DNA from: Anoxynatronum buryatiense
GTDB taxonomy: Bacteria > Bacillota > Clostridia > Peptostreptococcales > Tindalliaceae
Assembly (NCBI RefSeq): GCF_900182905.1
Contig: NZ_FXUF01000001.1
Span: 62,001-126,000 of the forward strand
Length of the DNA: 64,000 bases
Reading direction: 5' to 3'
Shown: positions 42,086 through 50,344 of the stretch, piece by piece
How the letters are laid out: the number at the start of each line of letters is the position of its first letter
Position numbering within the stretch: the stretch's first letter is position 1
The notes under the pieces: model-generated
The model's database searches: none
The model's input: only the letters and a program-made list of their open reading frames with translations
Told to the model about the DNA's origin: nothing
Translations under genes and position numbers: made by a program

Positions 42086-42391
42086 ATGGAAATACTTAAT
42101 AGGATTCAAGCGCTATTAAGGGAAAAAGGTATGACAATCGCTGAACTGGAAAGAAAAGCCAATATCGGGAATGGAGTGATTCGCAGGTGGAACAATTCTG
42201 TGCCCACCGCCGATAAACTGCAACGTGTTGCTGAAGTGCTGGGTACCACCATCGATTACTTGTTTAACGGCGAAAACGAAGCGGATTCAAAAGCCCTCTT
42301 TATTGGACGGGAGGCTTCTGAACTCACCGATGAACAACGTGAAATCATCACCAGCATGATTCGGCAGATGAAAGCCAAAAATCAAAACTGA
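42086..42391 (+). CDS. XRE family repressor (CI-like)
   Basis: A 101-residue protein with the helix-turn-helix MTIAELERKANIGNGVIRRW (about residues 15-35) and PTADKLQRVAEVLGTTIDYL, then a short C-terminal helix ELTDEQREIITSMIRQM. GGAGGTCAAAA precedes the ATG. It would hold the leftward replication and excision operon silent by binding the dyads upstream. It is coupled (13 bases) to the ImmA-like gene, the pair being the known CI/ImmA arrangement in which ImmA cleaves the repressor. Confidence 0.9.
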   Translation: MEILNRIQALLREKGMTIAELERKANIGNGVIRRWNNSVPTADKLQRVAEVLGTTIDYLFNGENEADSKALFIGREASELTDEQREIITSMIRQMKAKNQN

Positions 42392-42404
42392 AAGGCGTGG
42401 ATCA

Positions 42405-43025
42405 ATGAGTAACCGACACAATCACACACACCGCCAGTTGGATGATGAACAACACGATTTGAATGCCGGAGATGGCCGCAGCCATGATCACAGATTGGCT
42501 CTAACCGGTAAAGTGACTGATTTTTTAGCAGACCCCGCCCACAGGCATCTTCTCAGTGCCCAGCCATTGAACCTGGAGAGCCTCTGTGCCCATGTGAAAG
42601 TGCATGCCTGCTCTTACAGCACTGCCAATCCTGAACTAATAGCCATTTCGACGGCTGGTTTTACTGTTTGTGAGCAGGGAGAATGCTATCTGTTTTACAA
42701 CACCTCCCAGCCCTTCGACCAGATTCAACTATCTTTGGCAACGCAACTGTGCCATTATCTCCTGTGTCATCCCTTGAGTCATCCCCACTTTTTTCAAGTG
42801 GCCCATGTCTTAGAGCAACAATCTGAGCAACACCCAGCGCAACACCCAGATCAACAATCAGATCAGTACCCAGATCAACAATCAAAGCAGTACCCAAAGA
42901 ATGCAGCCTTTCAGCCCCTTGCAGATGATGCCGCCTATTTCGCCCGTCATCTCATCAACTTCCATCGTCAACCATGCGTTGAAAAGTGCTCCAGTGCACT
43001 CTCATCGCAATTAGATAGCTTCTAA
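42405..43025 (+). CDS. ImmA/IrrE-like pseudo-protease with inserted Gln-rich repeats
   Basis: A 206-residue protein. After a His-rich start, residues about 55-125 follow the ImmA/IrrE pattern: AISTAGFTVCEQGECYLFYN, then LSLATQLCHYLLCH. The last piece lines up position by position with the AHELGHYLLGH active site of ImmA, but His and Glu of HExxH are replaced by Thr and Gln (TQLCH), so zinc-protease activity should be lost. The closing DDAAYFARHLINF matches the family's EANxFAxxLLMP helix. Between them sits a repeated Q-S-x-Q-Y-P-x-Q stretch. AAAGGCGTGG precedes the ATG. It may bind the repressor without cutting it. Confidence 0.65.
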   Translation: MSNRHNHTHRQLDDEQHDLNAGDGRSHDHRLALTGKVTDFLADPAHRHLLSAQPLNLESLCAHVKVHACSYSTANPELIAISTAGFTVCEQGECYLFYNTSQPFDQIQLSLATQLCHYLLCHPLSHPHFFQVAHVLEQQSEQHPAQHPDQQSDQYPDQQSKQYPKNAAFQPLADDAAYFARHLINFHRQPCVEKCSSALSSQLDSF

Positions 43026-43282
43026 ATCTTCAACCGCTTCTTCAACTTCTTCAGCTTCTTCAACTTATTCAGTTTGCATCGTATTATCCAGCTTCAATCG
43101 TTTCCACAAGCTTGAACATTCCCCCAGTGTATTCACCTGCAGCCTGTTTCACGTCCCTTTCCATCAAGCCTTGTGTTGTTGGCAGTTGAATCAGTGTCAA
43201 ATGGTATCTTTAAATGATTGCTCTAAATGGCATCTTTTTGGGGCATCTTAACAGGGCATCTTTAAAGGAGGAGGCACATCTC

Positions 43283-44410
43283 ATGCGCGGATCCGTTATT
43301 AAAAAAGGCGACAAGTGGTATATCTCTGTTTACCTGGGAATGAAAAACGGCAAGAAGCACCGCAAATGGTACTCTGGCTATGATTCCAGAGAAGCGGCCG
43401 AAATTGATCTGCCCAACATTCTGCTTGATATTCAAAAAGGCATTGTGGTGGATGCTTCCACCATGAAGGCTTCTGAGTTTTTTGACCAGTGGCTGGCAGA
43501 TCACGTGGTTCCCAACACCTCTCCCAGCACCGTTGACAAGTACCGCGCTGCCGTCAAAGCCGCGAATGTGGTTTTTGGCCATGAACGAATCCAGAAAATA
43601 ACGCCTCAGCACATGCAGCGATTTGTGAATACCCTGGTGAAAGAGGGTAAAGCCCGCCACACTGTTATCTCCTACTACACGGCCATCAAGTCTGCCATGG
43701 TAAAAGCCGTCAAGTGGCGCATCATTCTCCATAACCCCTGCATTGATATCACCCTGCCCAAAGAAAAGAAGAAAGCCATGAAAACACTGACTGCCGAAGA
43801 AGTTTCCCATCTGCTGAAGTCTGTAGAAGGCACCCCCATGCATCTGGTTATTTTTCTGGCAGCCAGCTGCGGCCTTCGCCGTGGCGAAATTCTGGGGCTC
43901 ACCTGGCGTCATGTTGATCTGGTAAACCGGGTGATCCATGTGACAGATGCCTGGACACAGTCCACTCAGGGCGTCCAAATGGCCAGTTTAAAGACAGACT
44001 CCTCCCATCGTTCCGTTGACTTCAATGACTCTGTCAAGCAAGTGCTGGAGCGTCAAAAGGCGGTTCAGGAAGATTTCATCAGGCAGCGGGAAGGTAACGT
44101 TATTCGGCTGAGCGATGGCCGCCGTCATGAAATGGATGATCAGCAGGTATGCACCTGGCAAGACAACGAGCCCATGCGCCCCGACTATGTATCAAAAACG
44201 TTCAAAAAACTGCTGAAAGAGGCAGACATTCGGCCTGTCCGCTTTCACGACCTGCGCCACACCCACGCCACCCTGCTGATGAAAGCAGGCGTCTCCCCTA
44301 AGGTGGTGCAGGAACGCCTTGGTCACAGCGACATAAAAGTCACCCTGGGATTGTATTCCCATGTGATTCCTTCCATGCAACGGGAGGCCGCAGAAATCTT
44401 GCACTTTTAG
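43283..44410 (+). CDS. int: Tyrosine recombinase / integrase
   Basis: A 375-residue phage-type integrase: N-terminal AP2-like arm-binding part (IKKGDKWYISVYLGMKNGKK), SAM-like core-binding domain (about 65-150) and catalytic domain with Arg in CGLRRGEILGLTW, HDLRHTHATLLMKAG (His-x-x-Arg), LGHSDIKVTL (His) and the nucleophile Tyr in YSHV. All catalytic residues are present. AAAGGAGGAGGC before the ATG at 43283 sets the start, shorter than the full open frame. It points to the element's right end beside tRNA-Thr. Confidence 0.95.
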   Translation: MRGSVIKKGDKWYISVYLGMKNGKKHRKWYSGYDSREAAEIDLPNILLDIQKGIVVDASTMKASEFFDQWLADHVVPNTSPSTVDKYRAAVKAANVVFGHERIQKITPQHMQRFVNTLVKEGKARHTVISYYTAIKSAMVKAVKWRIILHNPCIDITLPKEKKKAMKTLTAEEVSHLLKSVEGTPMHLVIFLAASCGLRRGEILGLTWRHVDLVNRVIHVTDAWTQSTQGVQMASLKTDSSHRSVDFNDSVKQVLERQKAVQEDFIRQREGNVIRLSDGRRHEMDDQQVCTWQDNEPMRPDYVSKTFKKLLKEADIRPVRFHDLRHTHATLLMKAGVSPKVVQERLGHSDIKVTLGLYSHVIPSMQREAAEILHF

Positions 44411-44454
44411 CAGAACGCCTGTTAGTAGAACGCCTGAATGATAATCAGTGAATA

Positions 44455-44520
44455 CATGACCGAATGATCAAATGAACGAGCGAATGAACGAGCGAACGAG
44501 TTCACGAACGAATGAATGAA
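44455..44520 (+). repeat. GAAYGAACGAGCGAA-type short repeats beside int
   Basis: Irregular tandem copies of GAATGAACGAGC / GCGAACGAG / CGAACGAATGAATG just after the integrase. They could be arm-type integrase sites; related motifs stand before the left repeat at 10858. Confidence 0.5.
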
Positions 44521-44529
44521 TGGACATTA

Positions 44530-44610
44530 AGCAAAGCCCCAAACGCGGGGCTTTTTTCGTGGAATGAATTCAATTTGTAACCATTTTAAATTAAGGGGTT
44601 AGAAGAATGG
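44530..44610 (+). repeat. Integrase-proximal repeat, right copy, with terminator
   Basis: Contains the intrinsic terminator AAAGCCCC-AAACGC-GGGGCTTTTTT (44533-44556) that ends int transcription, then CGTGGAATGAATTCAATTTG. The same 80 bases recur, diverged, at 10887-10966. Confidence 0.8.
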
Positions 44611-44621
44611 GTTAGAAGAAT

Positions 44622-44651
44622 CAAAAAACGCCAGTCCTCAGACTGGCGTAA
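44622..44651 (-). terminator. Terminator of tRNA-Thr
   Basis: ACGCCAGT-CCTCAG-ACTGGCGT is a perfect 8-bp hairpin, followed on the minus strand by six T residues; 14 bases downstream of the tRNA 3' end. Confidence 0.85.
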
Positions 44652-44664
44652 GCATTGGAATTAC

Positions 44665-44740
<76 letters not shown>

Positions 44741-44825
44741 GTGTTGCCGTTTTTGACCACGAAATTGATTATACCTGATAGGGCGATGAATGTAAAGACT
44801 TTATTTCAACTTTTTGGCGGTTTTT

Positions 44826-45422
44826 TTATAAGTTGATCTGACCATTATCCAACGAGACAACTCGAATCAATGCATGGACATCAACACCCAACTCACGCAG
44901 CTTTTCGGCACCTGGCTGAAAGCTCTTTTCAATCACAACACCTGCTCCAACCATTTGCGCACCTGCCAGATCAATGATCTCTTTCATACCTTTAATAGCT
45001 TCTCCATTGGCCAAAAAGTCATCTAGCACTAACACTTTTTCATCAGCCTGCAGGTATCTTCGGGCAACACGAATCTGATAAGTTTGGCCTTTAGTGTAAG
45101 AGTAGACTGAGCCTTCCCATGTATCGGGATCTAAATTTTTAGAAAGTGTTTTTTTTGCAAAAACAACCGGCACCTTAAAATACTGGGCAGCTATGGCAGC
45201 TATGGCAATACCAGATACTTCTGCAGTCAGAATTTTATCGATTTTAAGTTGTCCGAAGTGAGCATAAAATGCCCTGCCAATGGTGTTCAAAAGAGAAACG
45301 TCCAGTTGGTGGTTTAAAAAACTGTCTACTTTAAGAATATCATTGCCAATCACCCGGCCCTGATCCAGGATTGCATGACGCAGTATTTCTATATCGTTAT
45401 TGTTTAAAGAAGTTGAACTCAA
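44826..45422 (-). CDS. xpt: Xanthine phosphoribosyltransferase
   Basis: A 198-residue enzyme that converts xanthine and PRPP to XMP in purine salvage. The PRPP motif is VLVLDDFLANGEA (about residues 126-138); the hood region LKVDSFLNHQLDV and ILTAEVSGIAIA are typical of Xpt. Length is normal. The best start is a TTG at 45422 after AGAGG with seven bases spacing; the GTG two codons earlier touches the ribosome site. No purine riboswitch can be recognised in the 250-base leader. It is the first core gene outside the integrated element, just beyond tRNA-Thr. Confidence 0.92.
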   Translation of the reverse strand: MSSTSLNNNDIEILRHAILDQGRVIGNDILKVDSFLNHQLDVSLLNTIGRAFYAHFGQLKIDKILTAEVSGIAIAAIAAQYFKVPVVFAKKTLSKNLDPDTWEGSVYSYTKGQTYQIRVARRYLQADEKVLVLDDFLANGEAIKGMKEIIDLAGAQMVGAGVVIEKSFQPGAEKLRELGVDVHALIRVVSLDNGQINL

Positions 45423-45675
45423 GAACACACCTCTTTTCCTGTGGATCTATATTGACAGAAGAAAGCCTTGAAAGGATTCTTTATATGTTAATCTATAATG
45501 GAAGCATGGTCAAGGGTAACTTCATGGAACAGAACAATTGCTTGACTATTTAAATGGTTCAAGTAGGACTATAGGCCCTATTTTAACTCGGTTTTCAAAT
45601 AAATGCTCCTATTTGGTAGACATAACTTCACTGAAGACGGATAATGAATATGATTTGAATAAAGGAGTTGGTGCG

Positions 45676-46659
45676 ATGAAATCAACAAAAAAAATGCTTA
45701 GTATGATTCCATTACTTTTCCTGACAATTTTCACAATAGTCCCTGTATATGGTAATTCTCCTACAGCTGATGCCTCTATTGCTGTAAGAATGACTATCAA
45801 TGAACAACAGGCATACATAAACAATCAGGTTTTTTCTTTGGAAGCGCCTCCCATGATTCGAAATGGTCGTGCACTGGTACCACTTCGCTTTTTCTCTGAA
45901 GCTTTGGGGGCCCACGTTGAATGGATTGCTTCACAAAAGCAGGTTATTGTCACCAACGACTCTCAGCAGATTATTCTGAAAAACGACAGTCAGACAGCTC
46001 TTGTCAATGGCCGCAATGTTCAGTTGAGTACGCCGACAGTCATTGTGAATGGCCGCATCTTTGTTCCATTACGCTTTGTCAGTGAAGTGCTTGGTTTTTC
46101 TGTTTCATGGGATGCCGTGGCACGAACAGTGACCATCACCGGTCATTTTTCTGATACACAGGAACTGGCTTCTGTCATGTCTCAACTTGAAAGTCGAGAT
46201 CATGAACATCTCAATCAGGGGACCCACGAACAAGATAATATGGCAACTGTCAGATCTCCTTTTTCTCACGATGAACGCAGCATTGAACTTGAAGTATTGC
46301 GCTTAATAAATGATAAACGTCAACAGGAAAATCTTCAGCCGCTCAGTAAAAATGACCATTTGATGTATGTTGCAACACAAAAATCCAAAGATTTGGTGGA
46401 TAACAATTACTTCTCTCACACTTCGCCTGTTTATGGTGAAATGCGAGACATGCTGGATTCTTTCAATGTCAACTATCGTCGTGCCGGTGAAAACATTGCT
46501 GCAGGACAACGCACAGCGGAGCAAGTTGTCAGTGACTGGATGAATTCTCCCGGGCATCGACAAAACATTTTAAATCCAGAGTTTACTCAGATTGGTATCG
46601 GAGCTGTCAATGGCGGGCCTTATGGCGGCATTACCTGGACACAGCTTTTCACTGATTAG
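45676..46659 (+). CDS. Secreted CAP-domain protein with copper-amine-oxidase-like N-terminal domain
   Basis: A 327-residue exported protein. Signal peptide about residues 1-26 (MLSMIPLLFLTIFTIVPVYG). Two copies of the copper amine oxidase N-terminal-like motif follow (GRALVPLRFFSEALGAHVEW and GRIFVPLRFVSEVLGFSVSW), a putative wall-binding module. The C-terminal CAP/SCP domain, about 200-327, has the HTSPVYGEM, GENIAAG and HRQNILNP motifs of the YkwD group. The start at 45676 follows AAAGGAG; the longer frame lacks both site and signal peptide. Function of bacterial CAP proteins is not settled; likely extracellular and wall-associated. Confidence 0.9.
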   Translation: MKSTKKMLSMIPLLFLTIFTIVPVYGNSPTADASIAVRMTINEQQAYINNQVFSLEAPPMIRNGRALVPLRFFSEALGAHVEWIASQKQVIVTNDSQQIILKNDSQTALVNGRNVQLSTPTVIVNGRIFVPLRFVSEVLGFSVSWDAVARTVTITGHFSDTQELASVMSQLESRDHEHLNQGTHEQDNMATVRSPFSHDERSIELEVLRLINDKRQQENLQPLSKNDHLMYVATQKSKDLVDNNYFSHTSPVYGEMRDMLDSFNVNYRRAGENIAAGQRTAEQVVSDWMNSPGHRQNILNPEFTQIGIGAVNGGPYGGITWTQLFTD

Positions 46660-46680
46660 CCTTTTGAGTACATTAAATCA

Positions 46681-46716
46681 ACGAGGGCCAGTGCTTAATA
46701 GCACTGGCCCTCGTTT
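46681..46716. terminator. Bidirectional terminator
   Basis: ACGAGGGCCAGTGCT and AGCACTGGCCCTCGT form a perfect 15-bp stem with a TAAT loop, followed by TTGTTATT. It lies between the CAP gene and the convergent sugar operon. Confidence 0.9.
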
Positions 46717-46732
46717 GTTATTCCCATGGTAC

Positions 46733-47842
46733 CTATGACATCAACAGGGATACTTCGGTCGCAGGATCAAAAAAATGCACCCGATCAACTCTTGGTTTTA
46801 TGGTAACCCAGTCACCCACATCTGCTTTCACCGAGGGATCTACTCTGGCAACCAGCGTATTCTCTTTCAGTTTAAGAAAAAGATAGGTTTCAGAGCCTAA
46901 TAATTCTGTCACTTCGACCAGCGCACGATTGGTCGAATTTTCCTCCGATTCCCCTGTTTCCACTTCAATATGTTCAGGACGAATCCCCATAACCACTTTT
47001 TTCCCTTCTGCTCCACTTTTCTTCAACTTTTCTTCCCGGTCTCCGCTGACAGCTACGCTTCCTCCGTCATAAATGACTTTTAACAAACTATCATTGCGCT
47101 CCAAATCACCCTCGATGAAATTCATCTGTGGCGACCCTATAAAGCTGCCTACAAACTTATTGGCCGGTTTTTCATAGAGATTGGTGGGTGTATCCACCTG
47201 CATCACATGACCGTCTTTCAAAACAACGATGCGGGTTCCCATGGTCATTGCTTCAGTCTGGTCATGGGTGACATAAATAAACGTCGTTTTAAGTCGGTGA
47301 TGAAGTTTGCTGATTTCTGCTCTTGTCTGTACTCGCAGTTTGGCGTCCAGATTTGAAAGTGGTTCATCCATCAGAAAGACCTTAGGGTCACGAACAATGG
47401 CTCTGCCCAGGGCGATTCGCTGGCGTTGTCCACCTGACAATTCTTTTGGTTTGTTCTTTAACAGATGCTGCAATCCCAAAATATCAGCTGCATTTTGGAC
47501 GCGCTGGTCAATTTCCTTTTTTGGCATGTTGCGCAGCTTTAAACCAAAAGCCATATTTTCATAATTGGTCATATGTGGATAAAGGGCATAGTTTTGAAAA
47601 ACCATGGCTATGTCTCTGTCTTTCGGAGAAACATCATTGACCAGGCGGTCCTCGATGTATATTTCACCGCTGGTTATCTCTTCAAGACCAGCAATCATGC
47701 GTAACGCTGTTGACTTTCCACACCCGGAGGGACCTACAAATACAATGAACTCATTGTCCTGAATATCCAAATTCATGTCATGCACGGCATGAAAGCCATT
47801 GGGATAAACTTTATTCACATTGACCAGCTTTAATCCTGCCAT
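46733..47842 (-). CDS. ABC transporter ATPase, UgpC/MsmX/MalK type
   Basis: A 369-residue ATPase of the carbohydrate CUT1 class. Walker A GPSGCGKST (about 38-46), Q-loop VFQNYALYPH, signature LSGGQRQR, Walker B VFLMDEPLSNLD, switch VTHDQTEA, then the C-terminal regulatory OB-fold region (IEGDLERND, VVMGIRPEHIEVE). It should energise the two permeases of the operon and, like MsmX, perhaps other sugar importers. It is the last gene of the eight-gene operon. The start is the ATG at 47842 after GAAAGAGGTGATGG. Confidence 0.93.
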   Translation of the reverse strand: MAGLKLVNVNKVYPNGFHAVHDMNLDIQDNEFIVFVGPSGCGKSTALRMIAGLEEITSGEIYIEDRLVNDVSPKDRDIAMVFQNYALYPHMTNYENMAFGLKLRNMPKKEIDQRVQNAADILGLQHLLKNKPKELSGGQRQRIALGRAIVRDPKVFLMDEPLSNLDAKLRVQTRAEISKLHHRLKTTFIYVTHDQTEAMTMGTRIVVLKDGHVMQVDTPTNLYEKPANKFVGSFIGSPQMNFIEGDLERNDSLLKVIYDGGSVAVSGDREEKLKKSGAEGKKVVMGIRPEHIEVETGESEENSTNRALVEVTELLGSETYLFLKLKENTLVARVDPSVKADVGDWVTIKPRVDRVHFFDPATEVSLLMS

Positions 47843-47899
47843 TGATCCATCACCTCTTTCCAAATTTGTCCTTGCAAAATGGGGTTTATGCATGCTATG

Positions 47900-50254
47900 T
47901 TATTCTCTTTTTCGTTGTAGTTGAATGGATTCTTCAGGGAGCAGTAAAAATTTCTCATCTCCATAATAAAACTCAAATCCATCACCTTCCAGCAACTTCA
48001 CTGTCGTCTCTTGTACTGAAACATTTACTTTAAAACAGTTACCCCTGAATTTAATGCGGAAACTGTATCCTGTCAAACCAACTGGGATCTGAGGTGAAAA
48101 ACGAAGCCCTTCCTCTGAAATGCGCATGCCTGCAAACCCATTTACCAGACTGAGCCAGGTGCCTGCCATGCTGGCCGTGTGAATTCCATGGTGGGCATTG
48201 CCCTGCAGGTTATCCAGATCTAGTCGGGCCGTTTCCAAAAAATGGCTTGAAGCTTTTTCGGTGTCGCCTGTTTCAGCTCCTATGATGCTGAAGATACATC
48301 GTGAAAGAGAAGAGTCATGGGTCGTCACTTGCTCATAATATGCTAAATCTCTTTTCTTTTCTTCATGGGAAAACTGATCATGAAGTAAATAGAGGGCCAG
48401 AACTACATCCGCCTGCTTACACACCTGATGACGGTAAATGTCCAGGGGATGGTAGTGCAATAGTAATGGATAATGATTCTCCGGTGTTGTGTCAAAGGGC
48501 CAAACCGGTTTATCCAAAAAACTGTCGTCTTGCGGATGAATACCTCGTTCTTCATCTTTTGGCAAATACATGGCGTCGGCTGCCATCTGCCATTGTTCGA
48601 TTTCTTCTGCTCCCAAATCAATCTTGCGACTTATGCGGCTAAAATCTTCATCATCTTCCCGCGCTATTCTCTTTGCCAAGGCAGCTGCATAATTCAGATG
48701 ACTCTTCGCCATGGCATTGGTATAAAAATTATTATTTACAAGTGCCGTATACTCATCCGGTCCTGTCACAGTGAAAATACAAAAGCGTTGGGGACTTCCA
48801 CCGCTGAATGCGCCAATGTAAAGCCAGATACGCGCTGTTTCAAAAATAATTTCAGCGCCGAAGTTGAGAATGAATTCCCAGTCTCCGGTTGCCATTTCGT
48901 ATTGACGTATGGCATGAACAATATCTGCATTTATATGATACTGAGCAGTCCCGGCTGGATAATAGGAAGAACATTCTATTCCTGTAATGGTACGCCAGGG
49001 AAATAATGCACCTTTTTTCCGAAAAAGGGTGTGTGCCCGCCGGCGCGCCTGGTCAAGGGTATTGAACCTGTACTCCAGTAGTTTGCGGGCAATCCAGGGC
49101 TGGGTGTAAATAAAAAAAGGAACGATATAAATTTCAGAATCCCAAAAATAATGCCCTTGATAACCTTCTCCCGTCAGCCCCTTTGCTGCGATATTGGTAC
49201 TGCCGTCTCTTCCTGCTGACTGAAATAAATGAAACAGGTTAAACCGAAGACCCTGCTGTAATTCATCGTTTCCCGCAATATCTATATCGCAATGCATCCA
49301 GAAATCATCCATCACCTGACGTTGTACCATGTGATAGTGTGCCCATCCTTGTTGCTTGACTGTCTCGAGAATGGTATCAGCCATTTCCCAGAGTTGATCA
49401 GGCGGAACACGGTCACTTCTGAGGTAAAGCAACGACTTCGTGAGACTGATACGTTCTCCCATTTTTGCTGCAAATGTATAACGATGCACCAGCATCTGAC
49501 CATGCGCATGATTCATTCTGTTGATACAGTGGCCCGATTCAATCAGGTTATGAATACAACTGAGCACTTGCAGCTTTGAGTGGGTGGTGACCTGTAACAG
49601 TTTGGAAGCATCTTCCTTTTGCTCCAGTTTTTCCAGTTTTAAAGTTTGTCCTGTGAGAGATGTTCCAATTCGAGGATCGTTTTCAGCTGTCTGATTATGG
49701 ACATGTCCATCAAGCATGGAGATGACCTGAACTGTTCCGTTGAAGTTAACAGGGGTCACTGCGTAGCGTATCAGCACCAAGCTGTCTTCGGCAAAGGAAA
49801 CCATTCGTTCAACTTCTATATCAACAATCTTACCCCGTGGCGATACCCAACGTGTATATCGCCTTAAAATCCCCTGCTGAAGATCAAGCTCCCGTCGATA
49901 CTTTTCAATGGTACCTGTAAATAAGCTGAAGACTTCATCTTCTATTTGGAGTTGAATCAACTTTCCATTTGGCACGTTTAGCATAGTTTCTGTGTGTGTC
50001 GCATATCCATAGGCCGTTTCATCATAGTGAATGGGTACTTTTTCAAAAAATCCATTCAGATAGGTGCCTTCCATTGATGTTCCCGCCGGACCGTCGTATC
50101 CTTCTTCAAAGCTGCCTCGAATACCGAGGTTGCCATTTCCCAAAGAAAAGACAGTTTCACTCAGAAAATTAGTTTGGGGGTCAAAGTCAGTTTCGATTAT
50201 TTTCCAGGGATCCACCTTATAGAATATCTTTTTTTGTTGTCTATTTCTGCTCAT
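47900..50254 (-). CDS. Glycoside hydrolase family 65 disaccharide phosphorylase
   Basis: A 784-residue inverting phosphorylase. The N-terminal beta-sandwich begins with ETDFDPQTNFLSETVFSLGN and RGSFEEGY; the (alpha/alpha)6 barrel holds HYFWDSEIYIVPFF near residue 371 and the general acid Glu in TGPDEYTALVNNNFYTN near 497; RISEEGLRFSPQIP is the C-terminal sheet. GH65 enzymes split maltose, trehalose, kojibiose, nigerose or trehalose-6-phosphate into beta-glucose-1-phosphate and the acceptor sugar; the substrate cannot be told. No beta-phosphoglucomutase gene is in the operon. GGAGGGGACACGTT precedes the ATG at 50254. Confidence 0.92.
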   Translation of the reverse strand: MSRNRQQKKIFYKVDPWKIIETDFDPQTNFLSETVFSLGNGNLGIRGSFEEGYDGPAGTSMEGTYLNGFFEKVPIHYDETAYGYATHTETMLNVPNGKLIQLQIEDEVFSLFTGTIEKYRRELDLQQGILRRYTRWVSPRGKIVDIEVERMVSFAEDSLVLIRYAVTPVNFNGTVQVISMLDGHVHNQTAENDPRIGTSLTGQTLKLEKLEQKEDASKLLQVTTHSKLQVLSCIHNLIESGHCINRMNHAHGQMLVHRYTFAAKMGERISLTKSLLYLRSDRVPPDQLWEMADTILETVKQQGWAHYHMVQRQVMDDFWMHCDIDIAGNDELQQGLRFNLFHLFQSAGRDGSTNIAAKGLTGEGYQGHYFWDSEIYIVPFFIYTQPWIARKLLEYRFNTLDQARRRAHTLFRKKGALFPWRTITGIECSSYYPAGTAQYHINADIVHAIRQYEMATGDWEFILNFGAEIIFETARIWLYIGAFSGGSPQRFCIFTVTGPDEYTALVNNNFYTNAMAKSHLNYAAALAKRIAREDDEDFSRISRKIDLGAEEIEQWQMAADAMYLPKDEERGIHPQDDSFLDKPVWPFDTTPENHYPLLLHYHPLDIYRHQVCKQADVVLALYLLHDQFSHEEKKRDLAYYEQVTTHDSSLSRCIFSIIGAETGDTEKASSHFLETARLDLDNLQGNAHHGIHTASMAGTWLSLVNGFAGMRISEEGLRFSPQIPVGLTGYSFRIKFRGNCFKVNVSVQETTVKLLEGDGFEFYYGDEKFLLLPEESIQLQRKRE

Positions 50255-50306
50255 AACGTGTCCCCTCCAACGCACCTCATTCACTTCACTTAACGGAAGT
50301 ATGTAG

Positions 50307-50335
50307 CGGACTGCCCGGTTTTGCCGGGCAGTCCG
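50307..50335. repeat. 12-bp hairpin between solute-binding and phosphorylase genes
   Basis: CGGACTGCCCGG pairs perfectly with CCGGGCAGTCCG around TTTTG, without a T tract. Placed directly after the binding-protein gene, where such stems often protect that mRNA segment and set differential expression. Confidence 0.65.
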
Positions 50336-50344
50336 GATGGTTGC

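Noticed and set aside
45423-45675. Purine riboswitch before xpt
   Set aside because: I could not find the conserved core loops of the purine aptamer in the leader.
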